DNA of 64,000 bases from assembly GCA_964371655.1 (NCBI GenBank), contig CAYJOD010000003.1, forward strand, positions 123,676 through 187,675. Reading direction: 5' to 3'. Shown here in pieces: positions 43,447-51,261 of this stretch. The DNA comes from CAZGSN01 sp964371655. GTDB taxonomy: Bacteria; Desulfobacterota; Binatia; HRBIN30. The notes under the pieces are model-generated. The model did not search any database, was not told the origin of the DNA, and saw nothing but the letters and a program-made list of their open reading frames with translations. Every line of letters starts with the position of its first letter. The stretch's first letter is position 1. The translations under genes and the position numbers were made by a program.

Positions 43447-44265
43447 TCACATGCGGCAGATCGCCAATAGATCGAGGGATCCGTCGGCGTCCGAAGAGAT
43501 TGCAAAATCTGCCGGGCTGATTGTTTCGACTTGGGTGTCGCCTTGTCCGATGCGGCGACGTACCAGCCGCGCCAAGATTGGATAGGCCCATTCGATGAGG
43601 GCGCGCGGCAACCAGCGGCGCACCCCGAACCGATCGAGGCGTAGGATACGGGCCGCTTGCGCGCCACGGGCGCGTTCAAAAGCCATTACGCGCTCGTTGC
43701 CGCAGACACCTTGCATGTCCACTTGCGGGAATACCTCACGCAGCAGACACGCCAACTCGTCGGCAACGTACTCGTGCACATGGTAGGGGTTCTCGACGAA
43801 TGAATTGAGTCGATTGGGCGTGGTGACGATCAGGCTGCCGCCTGGCCTCAGTACCGCGTGGGCCGCCCGCAGGAACGGCCGCGGGTCGATGAGATGCTCG
43901 ATGACCTGAAAGTTGCACACCACGTCGAAGCATTCACCGAGATCGGCGAGGCGAGGCAGCTCGCACACGCGATAGCTGAGGTTGGGGTGCTGATAACTCT
44001 GCGCGGCCGCTGCCATCGCCTCGGTCGAGCGGTCGACACCCAGTGCTCGCGCCGCGGTCTGCGCCAGGATGTGTGTCCCATACCCGTCGCCGCAGCCGGC
44101 ATCGAGCACGCATTTGCCACGCACGTACTCTTGCGCGAACTGGTAGGCGACCACATGCCGGCTGAGATCGGCGGCAAACAATGGATCGCCCGCCACCAAG
44201 CGCTCGCCGGTGAAGTGAGCGCCGATATGCGGGGCAGGGGGCGAATGTTTGCTTGGGTTGTCCAT
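43447..44265 (-). CDS. Class-I SAM methyltransferase
   Basis: 272 aa. VLDAGCGDGYGTHILAQ (SAM loop), VCNFQVIEHLIDPRPFLRAA and the strand RPGGSLIVTTPN are the standard class-I core of small-molecule methyltransferases. It precedes the glycan region on the minus strand, with 14 bases to the next stop, so methylation of a sugar or lipid carrier is likely but unproven. Confidence 0.88.
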   Translation of the reverse strand: MDNPSKHSPPAPHIGAHFTGERLVAGDPLFAADLSRHVVAYQFAQEYVRGKCVLDAGCGDGYGTHILAQTAARALGVDRSTEAMAAAAQSYQHPNLSYRVCELPRLADLGECFDVVCNFQVIEHLIDPRPFLRAAHAVLRPGGSLIVTTPNRLNSFVENPYHVHEYVADELACLLREVFPQVDMQGVCGNERVMAFERARGAQAARILRLDRFGVRRWLPRALIEWAYPILARLVRRRIGQGDTQVETISPADFAISSDADGSLDLLAICRM

Positions 44266-44279
44266 TGCCGCGCCCGCCT

Positions 44280-47200
44280 TTACTGACCGCTGCCGCGGCT
44301 GATGCGTTGCAGCGCGCGTCGCGCAAATGTCGCGACCTGATCATCTTCGCCGGCTGTCAGCTGCTGCAGGGTGGCGATGCTGTTGGTGTCGCCGAGATTC
44401 GCAAGTCCCCAGGTGGCGGCCTTCTGCACGTCCGCGAGCGGATCGCTCAAGCCGGTGTACAGATCATCCCGCAAGCGCGGATCGTGCACCGTGGCGGCGA
44501 TCCAGAAGGCGGTGGCGCGCGCGCTGTCGGTCGTGGCGCGCATCGCCTCGCCGACGGCGTCAGTCCCGTCGTTCCCATCATGGTCGTAGGCCGCGACGAT
44601 CAGGGTGGCGAACAGTGGATCGCTATCCAGCTGATTGACGATTATCGGGAATGTTTGTCGGCCGTACCCGAGCTTGATGAGAACGCTGGCTGCGGCAAAG
44701 TGCAGATCCACATGCTCGTTGGGGTCGGTGAGGACGCGCGTGAGAAAGGGAACGACCAAGGGATCCTTCATTGCACCGGCCATGCTGATGGCAAAGAAAC
44801 GCAAGCCGAAAAACTCGAACGGATTGTCGATCCAATTGATCAACTGCTCGACGTTCAATCCCTGGCCGATGTCCGCCAGCACACCTTCACTCGAGTTGGC
44901 ATACAAGTAGTCTCCCCGATTGGTCTTCCCGGCGATCATGAACAGGATCCCCGCAATTGCAGGGCGATCGGCCGCGTCGGCATTGGGCAACCACCTCAGG
45001 AGAGGGACCACGGCACGGCTGTCACCGAACTCGGCAAGGACGCGGATGAAGTACTGGTGCAGTGTTCCGGGAACCAGGTACTGCTCCAGCACCATCGCAA
45101 GAGCGGCTGCGCCGGGGGCGCTTTGGCTCTTGCGGATCAACTCCAGCAGCAGCTGCTGCTCGGGAGGCTGCAATGCCGCCATCGCGTTGGCAAGGTGCCA
45201 GGAGGTGGCCTTCGGCAGCGCCGTCAAGGTCGCAGCAACCGTTCGCGCAGCCGTACCGCTACGATGGTCCAGCTCTCTCTGCCAAAGCGCTATGGTTGTA
45301 GCGAGCGTGTCGTCGTCCGTTGCTGGTGCGACGATTGACTCCGGCTGACCCTGCACCGGTCCGAGGATATCGAACAGGCCAACGTGGCGCTCCAGGCGAT
45401 AACGACTGGTGACGAACTGTCGCAGGCCAAAGTAGTACGGGGGTGCGCTGCCGAAGAACAGGGCATGGTAGTGCATGGCCACGATGAAGCGTGGTGGCTG
45501 CGCCTGCAGGGCGTCGATGACCTCCGCCTCGACGTCATGCCCCGGCCACCCGGGGAAGAAGTAGCCGTGACGTGTCGGGTTCTGGCGGTCGGCCAAGAAG
45601 CACACCAAGTCCAAGGCGGGGAATGCGAAGACGAAATCATCGGTGCGTGTGTGATCGCGAAGAAAGCGAGTGGTCGAAGACAAGGCGATGAAGGGGCGGC
45701 CTGCAGCTGGTTCGACAAGCAGCGGTGCACGGCGGCTATCGAGACGCACCACCGCCGTCTCATCGTGATTCCACCAGGCCCGCGCCAAGTAGCCGATACG
45801 ACCGAGCGCCGGCGTCAGCACGATCAGCACGAACCCATACGCGGGCGCCACGGCCACCGCTGCGAGCAGCCGGCGCCCCGGCATCGACGCGGTCAGACCG
45901 CGGGCCCAGAGCTCGGCAAACAGGTGGAGCGACCAGGCGGCCACAATCAAAACGCCCGGAATGGCGGCGACCAAGTGCATGAAATCGGTACGGGGGTAGA
46001 GCTGCATATGCATGAGCACGGCGCTCACGATCATGATGAATAGGGAGCCCGTGCGCTCCATGCCCGCGCGTTCCCCAGCTGCCATCGCAATGCTGAAAAC
46101 GCTCCCCCGCCGGCGTTGAATGATGTAGGTGAGCAGGGCCGCCCACTCGATCACCAGGACCGCGACGAATCCGACGTCGCGCACGCGCATCAGTACCGAC
46201 GCTTGCAACCCTTCGATCATCGGCGGCGGATGCCGCAGCAGCCACACCGTTGCTCCGCACCCACCGATGGCGAACACCGCAACCACCAGCCCAGGCCGCA
46301 ACACGCGTCGGCGGAGCAGCACACCGATGCCAACCAACGCGATGAACACGGCGGCGGTAGCCAGTCCCCAGGTGCCAATCGGTGGATAGGCGATGTAGTA
46401 AAAACGGTCGAATCCGGTGCCTACGAAGAGGATGGCGCGCAGAAATGGGCGGGTCCCCAGATGGGACCAAAAGTAGGCTATCCAGGGAAGGCTTACGAGC
46501 GCAAAGCCGCTCCCCAATGCCAGCAGGTTGCACCACCGGCTAAATGGCGCAGCTTCACGCACTTGCCGACGTATCGGGTGAGAGAACAAATGGAAGCCGA
46601 CGATGACAATCAGTGGCAGCGCAAACAGCCCGACGTCACGCCAGCTGTCGCCGCGTCCGAAGAGCGCCGTCAGGGAAACCGTCAATCCCACCGGAACCAC
46701 CCATCCCAGGGCACGCTCGCCGAAGAGCAGGAGTCGTGTCAGTCCGTTGCGCTGGCCCGGGGTGGAGGCGGGACCTGGCTGCTCCAACAGGGTGAGCGCA
46801 ATCAGCAAACCGGCCAGATCCAGTAGTCCGCTGTTCGGTTTGAACGCGAAGACCACGCCGGCGCACACGCCCGCGGGCAGCCACCACCAACTGCGCCCGC
46901 TCTCCCACCAGCGCACCGCGCACATGACGCTGGCGAGCCAGAATACGCTCACGTACCAGGTCGGATAGGGAATGTTGAAGGCGCCGAATTGCCCATCGTA
47001 GAAAGGAATCAACGCCACGTACAAGAGCCCGGCGGTTGCCGCTGCGAGCTGCGACGCCCCTAGCCGTCGCGCCAGCCAATACATGCAGGTAACGGTGAGG
47101 CTGTTGATGAGGGCTAAGCCTAGGCGCAGGACGATGATGTTGACGCCAAACAACGAAAACAGCGCGGCGTTCGAGTAGAACAAACCCGGCGTATAGCCGG

Positions 47201-47405
47201 CGTGAAAATCGACATAGAGCACTTGGCCCAGATAGGTGCGGTAGATCTGGTAGAGGAGGGTCCCCTCGTCGTCGATGTTCAACCCGTACGGGGCCAGTGC
47301 GGCAAAGTACGCGAGCGCCAGCGCCAGCAGCACGCCGCCGACGGCGACATCGGCCGATCGACGGGGTATCCGGGTCGGCGAAACGGCATCCGCGCGCATC
47401 GCCAC
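44280..47405 (-). CDS. GT-C-type membrane protein fused to C-terminal HEAT repeats
   Basis: 1041 aa. The N-terminal about 600 residues hold 12-14 predicted helices. The first loop LNIDDEGTLLYQIYRTYLG carries the acidic pair expected of GT39-like sugar transferases using polyprenyl-phosphate sugars. Residues 600-700 are a soluble beta-rich part. Residues about 720-1041 are HEAT-type repeats (VPLLRWLPNADAADRPAIAG; VQKAATWGLANLGDTNSIAT). GTG at 47405 or ATG at 47399 starts the gene, 3 bases after the GT4 stop. A membrane glycosyltransferase with its own protein-binding arm is unusual. Confidence 0.78.
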   Translation of the reverse strand: MAMRADAVSPTRIPRRSADVAVGGVLLALALAYFAALAPYGLNIDDEGTLLYQIYRTYLGQVLYVDFHAGYTPGLFYSNAALFSLFGVNIIVLRLGLALINSLTVTCMYWLARRLGASQLAAATAGLLYVALIPFYDGQFGAFNIPYPTWYVSVFWLASVMCAVRWWESGRSWWWLPAGVCAGVVFAFKPNSGLLDLAGLLIALTLLEQPGPASTPGQRNGLTRLLLFGERALGWVVPVGLTVSLTALFGRGDSWRDVGLFALPLIVIVGFHLFSHPIRRQVREAAPFSRWCNLLALGSGFALVSLPWIAYFWSHLGTRPFLRAILFVGTGFDRFYYIAYPPIGTWGLATAAVFIALVGIGVLLRRRVLRPGLVVAVFAIGGCGATVWLLRHPPPMIEGLQASVLMRVRDVGFVAVLVIEWAALLTYIIQRRRGSVFSIAMAAGERAGMERTGSLFIMIVSAVLMHMQLYPRTDFMHLVAAIPGVLIVAAWSLHLFAELWARGLTASMPGRRLLAAVAVAPAYGFVLIVLTPALGRIGYLARAWWNHDETAVVRLDSRRAPLLVEPAAGRPFIALSSTTRFLRDHTRTDDFVFAFPALDLVCFLADRQNPTRHGYFFPGWPGHDVEAEVIDALQAQPPRFIVAMHYHALFFGSAPPYYFGLRQFVTSRYRLERHVGLFDILGPVQGQPESIVAPATDDDTLATTIALWQRELDHRSGTAARTVAATLTALPKATSWHLANAMAALQPPEQQLLLELIRKSQSAPGAAALAMVLEQYLVPGTLHQYFIRVLAEFGDSRAVVPLLRWLPNADAADRPAIAGILFMIAGKTNRGDYLYANSSEGVLADIGQGLNVEQLINWIDNPFEFFGLRFFAISMAGAMKDPLVVPFLTRVLTDPNEHVDLHFAAASVLIKLGYGRQTFPIIVNQLDSDPLFATLIVAAYDHDGNDGTDAVGEAMRATTDSARATAFWIAATVHDPRLRDDLYTGLSDPLADVQKAATWGLANLGDTNSIATLQQLTAGEDDQVATFARRALQRISRGSGQ

Positions 47406-47408
47406 GAC

Positions 47409-48587
47409 TTACAAGCTGCTTTCGACTGAGCGGCGCGGCGGTGTGTCGATGACTCCGAGTGCCGCGGTTTCCGGTGTGACACCAGGCAGCGCTTCGATGA
47501 CCTCGGTGATGGCTGCGGCTGAATGCTCCCAGGAGAACTGCAACGCCCACAGGCGTGCTCCGTCTGCGAGTTGCTGCCGTTCGCCCTCCACGGTGAGTAA
47601 CCGCGCGATGGCTGCGGTCAGCTGCTCGACGTCGCCGTGTGGAACGAGCACGCCTGTCTTGCCCGGCACGACCGCATCGCGCAATCCCGGCACGTCGCAG
47701 GCAACGGTTGGGACACCGCAGGCATTGGCTTCTAGCACGGTCAGACCCCAGCCTTCGTTCTCAGAGGTATTCACCAGCACCGTCGCTTCTTGGATGTACC
47801 GTAGTTTCGTGTCTTCGTCGACGAAGCCGGTGAAGGTGACGTGCGTCGTCAGGCCGAGATCGGCGGCGAGCCGTCGTAACGCGTCCAACCCGCGACCCGA
47901 CCCGACCACCACGAGCCGCGCCGTGGGCACCTGGGTGCGCAGCCGCTGCATGGCATACAGAACCAAGTCGATGCGCTTGTAGGGCTCGATGCGGCCGAGC
48001 ACCAACAGGATCGGCGCGTGCGCCGGCGCCGCCTGTGGGCCGGGCCTGTAATGCGCGTGATCCAGACCGTTGGGGATCACGACGATGTGCTCCGGAGACA
48101 CCCCGCGGCGGATCAAATCGTCGCGGGTGCTGGGCGAGACCGAGATGATGGTCCGCCCGCGGTAGAGCCAGGGGATGAGCCGTTCGCTGGCGATGACGAG
48201 CAGGGCAACCGCAAACGGCACTTGCCGGAACGCCGTGCGACCAAACAGATGGTGCGCCACCGCGACGCCCGGCGCACGCGTATAGAGAGGAGTGCAGAAG
48301 GGCAGCTTGTTCAAATGCTCGATGATCACGGTGCCGGGTGTGCGTAGCTCGCGCCGTACCATGAACGGCAGCATGAGGTAGTACGTGAAGCGGTTGCCGA
48401 ATCGACGCACCCGCATTCCGTCCTGCATTTCCTCGCGCGCGGATCCCGGAAAGCGCGTGCACAGCAAGACAGGTTGATACCCGGCGCGCGCGAAGTGTTT
48501 CCCGGTTTCCGTGACGTGCAACTCGGCGCCACCGGCCCATGGGTGGCGCAGGTCGCGTTCGTTGAGGATGAGGAGCTTGCGGCCCAT
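47409..48587 (-). CDS. GT4-family glycosyltransferase
   Basis: 392 aa, GT-B fold. The N-terminal part GRKLLILNERDLRHPWAGGA and HVTETGKHFARAGYQ binds the acceptor side. The C-terminal part has LLVLGRIEPYKRIDLVLYAM and NTSENEGWGLTVLEANACG, the family's nucleotide-sugar site with the E-x7-E motif. ATG 48587 sits 8 bases after the upstream stop. It probably adds a sugar to a lipid-linked glycan. Confidence 0.9.
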   Translation of the reverse strand: MGRKLLILNERDLRHPWAGGAELHVTETGKHFARAGYQPVLLCTRFPGSAREEMQDGMRVRRFGNRFTYYLMLPFMVRRELRTPGTVIIEHLNKLPFCTPLYTRAPGVAVAHHLFGRTAFRQVPFAVALLVIASERLIPWLYRGRTIISVSPSTRDDLIRRGVSPEHIVVIPNGLDHAHYRPGPQAAPAHAPILLVLGRIEPYKRIDLVLYAMQRLRTQVPTARLVVVGSGRGLDALRRLAADLGLTTHVTFTGFVDEDTKLRYIQEATVLVNTSENEGWGLTVLEANACGVPTVACDVPGLRDAVVPGKTGVLVPHGDVEQLTAAIARLLTVEGERQQLADGARLWALQFSWEHSAAAITEVIEALPGVTPETAALGVIDTPPRRSVESSL

Positions 48588-48595
48588 GAGTGGCG

Positions 48596-49324
48596 CTAGA
48601 GTCGTCCGAGAAAATCCATGATGCGAAGCCACCAGACGATCCACAGGGCCTCGGTGGCGATCGACTTACTCATTTTCGAATCACCCGTGGTTCGATCCAC
48701 AAAAATGATGGGCAGCTCTTTGATGCGGTGTCCGTTGCGCCAGGCGCGGTAGTTCATTTCGATTTGGAACGCGTAGCCGTTCGAGCGAACCCGATCGAGC
48801 GCAATACGCTCCAGCGTCTCCCGCCGCCAACACTTGAACCCGCCGGTCACGTCGGCGATCGGCAGCCCAGTTACGCGCCGGGCGTACCAGTTGCCGAAGT
48901 AGCTCAGCAATAGGCGTTCAATTGGCCAGTTCACCACCGTAATGCCCGCCAGGTATCGTGAGCCCAACACCACGTCGTAGTCTTCGATGTGAGTGCGGAA
49001 CTCCTTCAGCATGGCCACCGGATGGGAGAAATCCGCATCCATTTGTACGATGTAATCGGCGCCGTTGCGCAAGGCCTGTTGAAAGCCGGCGATGTATGCC
49101 GGCCCGATTCCCTGGCGCTGTGGGCGGCGCAGCAGCGCGATCCGTGAATCGGCGGCCGCCATCGCCTCGACCGCCTCGGAGGTGCCATCCGGTGAGCTGT
49201 CATCCACCACCAACACCGAGATAGTGCCGTCCTGCTCCAGAATCTCTGGAATCAGCCGTTGAATGTTCCCGCGTTCGTTAAAGGTCGGGATGATGACGAC
49301 GGTGTGTTTCGATGGGTGATTCAC
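48596..49324 (-). CDS. Polyprenol-phosphate mannose synthase-like GT2
   Basis: 242 aa from GTG 49324. VVIIPTFNERGNIQRLI, VVDDSSPDGT (metal-binding DD), QMDADFSHPVAML (DxD) and GFKCWRRETLE match polyprenol monophosphomannose synthases (Dpm1/Ppm-type), which make the lipid-linked mannose donor used by GT-C enzymes. It begins the four-gene minus-strand unit with GT4, GT-C fusion and methyltransferase, a coherent donor/acceptor set. Exact sugar not readable. Confidence 0.88.
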   Translation of the reverse strand: MNHPSKHTVVIIPTFNERGNIQRLIPEILEQDGTISVLVVDDSSPDGTSEAVEAMAAADSRIALLRRPQRQGIGPAYIAGFQQALRNGADYIVQMDADFSHPVAMLKEFRTHIEDYDVVLGSRYLAGITVVNWPIERLLLSYFGNWYARRVTGLPIADVTGGFKCWRRETLERIALDRVRSNGYAFQIEMNYRAWRNGHRIKELPIIFVDRTTGDSKMSKSIATEALWIVWWLRIMDFLGRL

Positions 49325-49490
49325 GCAAGTTCGTCGCTCACCGGACCGCAACTAAGCCCCACGGCACGCTCCGTACCCAATACATTCATGTTCCACAAGT
49401 AGCCCGGCACCACGATGCCTTGCAAGCGCAAGATCCGAGAGCTGAGATTCGGAGTAGGTCTGCTCCTCTGATCGTGGCCGCGCTCGCAAG

Positions 49491-49640
49491 AGGTTGTCTC
49501 AAGACCTGATCGACTGATGCGGGCGAGCCGCCCGCGCTCCCAGCGATGGCGTTCCACCCGCGAATTGCTTCAGGAAATCGCCGGGAGCGCGGCCGGCTCG
49601 GCCGCGGGGGCGGGCTGGGCGCGGGTTTTGAGACGCGCTC
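49491..49640. mobile_element. MITE-like element, family C copy 2
   Basis: Left end GAGGTTGTCTCAAGACC, right end GGTTTTGAGACGCGCTC: near-inverted ends about 17 bp long. GC-rich interior with no ORF. The same start word recurs at 49645. Confidence 0.72.
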
Positions 49641-49644
49641 GTAA

Positions 49645-49757
49645 GAGGTTGTCTCAAAACCCCTTCACACGCGGCGCGGGCCAGCGCAGAGCCGCGACCT
49701 TAAGATAGGGAGCGGTGATTCGCGGGATATCCAACGTGCTGGTTCTGAGACGACCTC
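49645..49757. mobile_element. MITE-like element, family C copy 3
   Basis: Left end GAGGTTGTCTCAAAACC, right end GGTTCTGAGACGACCTC, the best matched inverted pair of the family (15 of 17). A shared lead-in CGCGCTCG(C/T)AA stands before this copy and copy 2. Confidence 0.75.
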
Positions 49758-49939
49758 GCCAGAGCGTGGCATCCGGTGGACTTGAAACACCGACCTGCAC
49801 ACAAACAGTGACCGCCACGGCCGTGGCGGCCGCGGCTACGTTCAAGGCCCCGCGTACTCGCAGATTCGCTCGGGCATGCGTCTTTCGCGACCAACACACC
49901 GACTGGGCGGGGAGGCATGTTGGAATTCGAATATTTTTC

Positions 49940-49969
49940 TTGACATTGGTCGTTCCTTCGCGGTACGGT
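49940..49969 (+). promoter_or_regulatory. Sigma-70-like promoter of the secreted-protein gene
   Basis: TTGACA at 49940-49945 and, 18 bases on, TACGGT at 49964-49969. The start codon is about 40 bases further at 50009. A good match at -35 and a partial one at -10. Confidence 0.6.
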
Positions 49970-50008
49970 CCAAGGACGTTAGAATCAATCTGCCCGGGGA
50001 GGATAATT

Positions 50009-50641
50009 ATGAAGACTAGTCGCGTATTCGGAATGGTCGCAGTCGCGCTCGTTGCTGGCATGGCCTACACACCTGCGGTTCAGGCCCAGCTGTCCGCCGC
50101 GAAGGCAAAGGCGTTCAAATCCGATCTCGTCCGTGCAATGGATCAGTGTGTTACGCTGAATAGCGTTACGGTGGTGAGTCCTGGAGCGGTCGAGGCGTGT
50201 CCTGAGATGCACGTGATTACCGACGGTACGGTTACCGGATTTGCTGCAACTCTCGCGGTCGGCAAGGGCAAGGACACTACCACTGGGGACGTGGTGGGAT
50301 CGCTGAGCATCAAAGGGAAAGGCTTTCCTGTGGGTGCTCAACTTGGCGTGCAGTTGACGATACGAACCACCAACAGCTCAGGTTCGCCAGCGGGAAGCAA
50401 AACCTACCAGGATGAAACCATCATGTGCGGTACCACCCCAGGTGGTGCGTGCGGCAACTCTTTCACGGTTGACGTAAAGGGGAAGGTCAAGGGCAAGCAG
50501 ACCCTGCCTGATTGCCTGACGGCAAATAATCTCCCGACGGCACTTGGCGCTGGAAACATCGAGGTCCTGGATGCCGCGGTGGTCGATTGCGCCACTGGCC
50601 TAGTCATCGCGGTCCCCGGCACACTTCAGCCGACGCCGTAA
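50009..50641 (+). CDS. Secreted protein of unknown function
   Basis: 210 aa. A standard signal peptide (MKTSRVFGMVAVALVAGMAY...AVQA) and a mature part rich in Gly, Thr and Ser with beta-like blocks (ATLAVGKGKDTTTGDVVGSL; GVQLTIRTTNSSG). Four Cys (in DQCVTLN, EACPEMH, TIMCGTT and GGACGNS) could form two disulfides. No family recognised. GGGGAGGA precedes ATG 50009. It is a single-gene unit with its own promoter and terminators, suggesting strong expression. Confidence 0.75.
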   Translation: MKTSRVFGMVAVALVAGMAYTPAVQAQLSAAKAKAFKSDLVRAMDQCVTLNSVTVVSPGAVEACPEMHVITDGTVTGFAATLAVGKGKDTTTGDVVGSLSIKGKGFPVGAQLGVQLTIRTTNSSGSPAGSKTYQDETIMCGTTPGGACGNSFTVDVKGKVKGKQTLPDCLTANNLPTALGAGNIEVLDAAVVDCATGLVIAVPGTLQPTP

Positions 50642-50657
50642 GCGTTCGCACCGAGCA

Positions 50658-50696
50658 CTCGCGTGGTTTGATTCATCGTGAAATCAAACCCGCGAG
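50658..50696 (+). terminator. Hairpin behind the secreted-protein gene
   Basis: CTCGCGTGGTTTGATT and AATCAAACCCGCGAG pair with a short CATCGTGA loop. No T-tract follows. Confidence 0.6.
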
Positions 50697-50730
50697 GGCT
50701 GGTGAGGAGCTTCTATCCTCCCTGTTAACG

Positions 50731-50765
50731 AAATCGCCAGCCGCTTGCGGCTGGCGATTTTGTTT
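50731..50765 (+). terminator. Probable rho-independent terminator
   Basis: AAATCGCCAGCCGC and GCGGCTGGCGATTT pair around TT, followed by TTGTTT. Works in either direction by symmetry. 90 bases after the secreted-protein stop. Confidence 0.8.
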
Positions 50766-50868
50766 CTGGACTGTGCTCAGCCCCTTGCTCGTCCAGCATT
50801 CCGCTTCCGAACCTGTCGATTTTGTCGTGGAGCTCCCCTTCGACTGGGCCTAGCGCGGGCTCACGCCC

Positions 50869-51172
50869 GCAACCCAAGCCGCGCCGGTGTTTGGAAGCAC
50901 GCCCTCTCCCGCAATACTCGCGGGAGAGGAGACCGTCGATTCTCTCGGGCGCCGCGGGTGCGCGAGTTGCGTGCCGCCTGGTAGGGCCGGCTGGGCCGGC
51001 CCTATCTTCCACCCGACCGGCCGGTACAACCGGCCCTACGCGACTTTATCGACAGTCTCAGAGGGTGGGGGTGAGGGATCCGATTTTCCGCAATGCTTCC
51101 TCCACCGGATCCGCCCTCACCCTAACCCTCTCCCGCGCCGGAAGTGGCTCGGGCGAGGGGAGCTGGCGTGGG
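50869..51172. repeat. Family-B repeat with a nested palindrome
   Basis: Left half (to about 50930) and right half (from about 51067) match the repeat at 63017-63183 (CGCTGGTGTTTGGAAGCAC-type start; GGGGTGAGGGATCCGATT; CTCACCCTAACCCTCTCCCG end). Between them lie about 135 extra bases including the palindrome at 50980-51041, absent from the other copy. Confidence 0.75.
50980..51041. repeat. GGCCGGC palindrome nested in family B
   Basis: GGTAGGGCCGGCTGGGCCGG and GACCGGCCGGTACAACCGGC with GGTAGGGCCGGC/GCCGGCCCTACG-type ends. Related to 35367-35423. Confidence 0.7.
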
Positions 51173-51261
51173 GCCCCTTCGGAAGCGCACGGTGCCAAGT
51201 CTATCGGAGGTCGTCTCTTCCCGAGCTAGCCGCGATGAATCAACCCAATTGCGTCTTCCAA

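Larger units (their letters stand above)
49325..50008. other. 684-base gap with two MITE-like elements and a promoter
   Basis: Holds the tandem family-C elements at 49491-49640 and 49645-49757, and the predicted promoter at 49940-49969 for the secreted-protein gene. The stretch 49325-49490 shows nothing else. Confidence 0.6.

Noticed and set aside
44253..45338. Plus-strand 361-aa frame at the end of the GT-C fusion gene
   Set aside because: Antisense shadow of the HEAT-repeat region. No start signal or motif.
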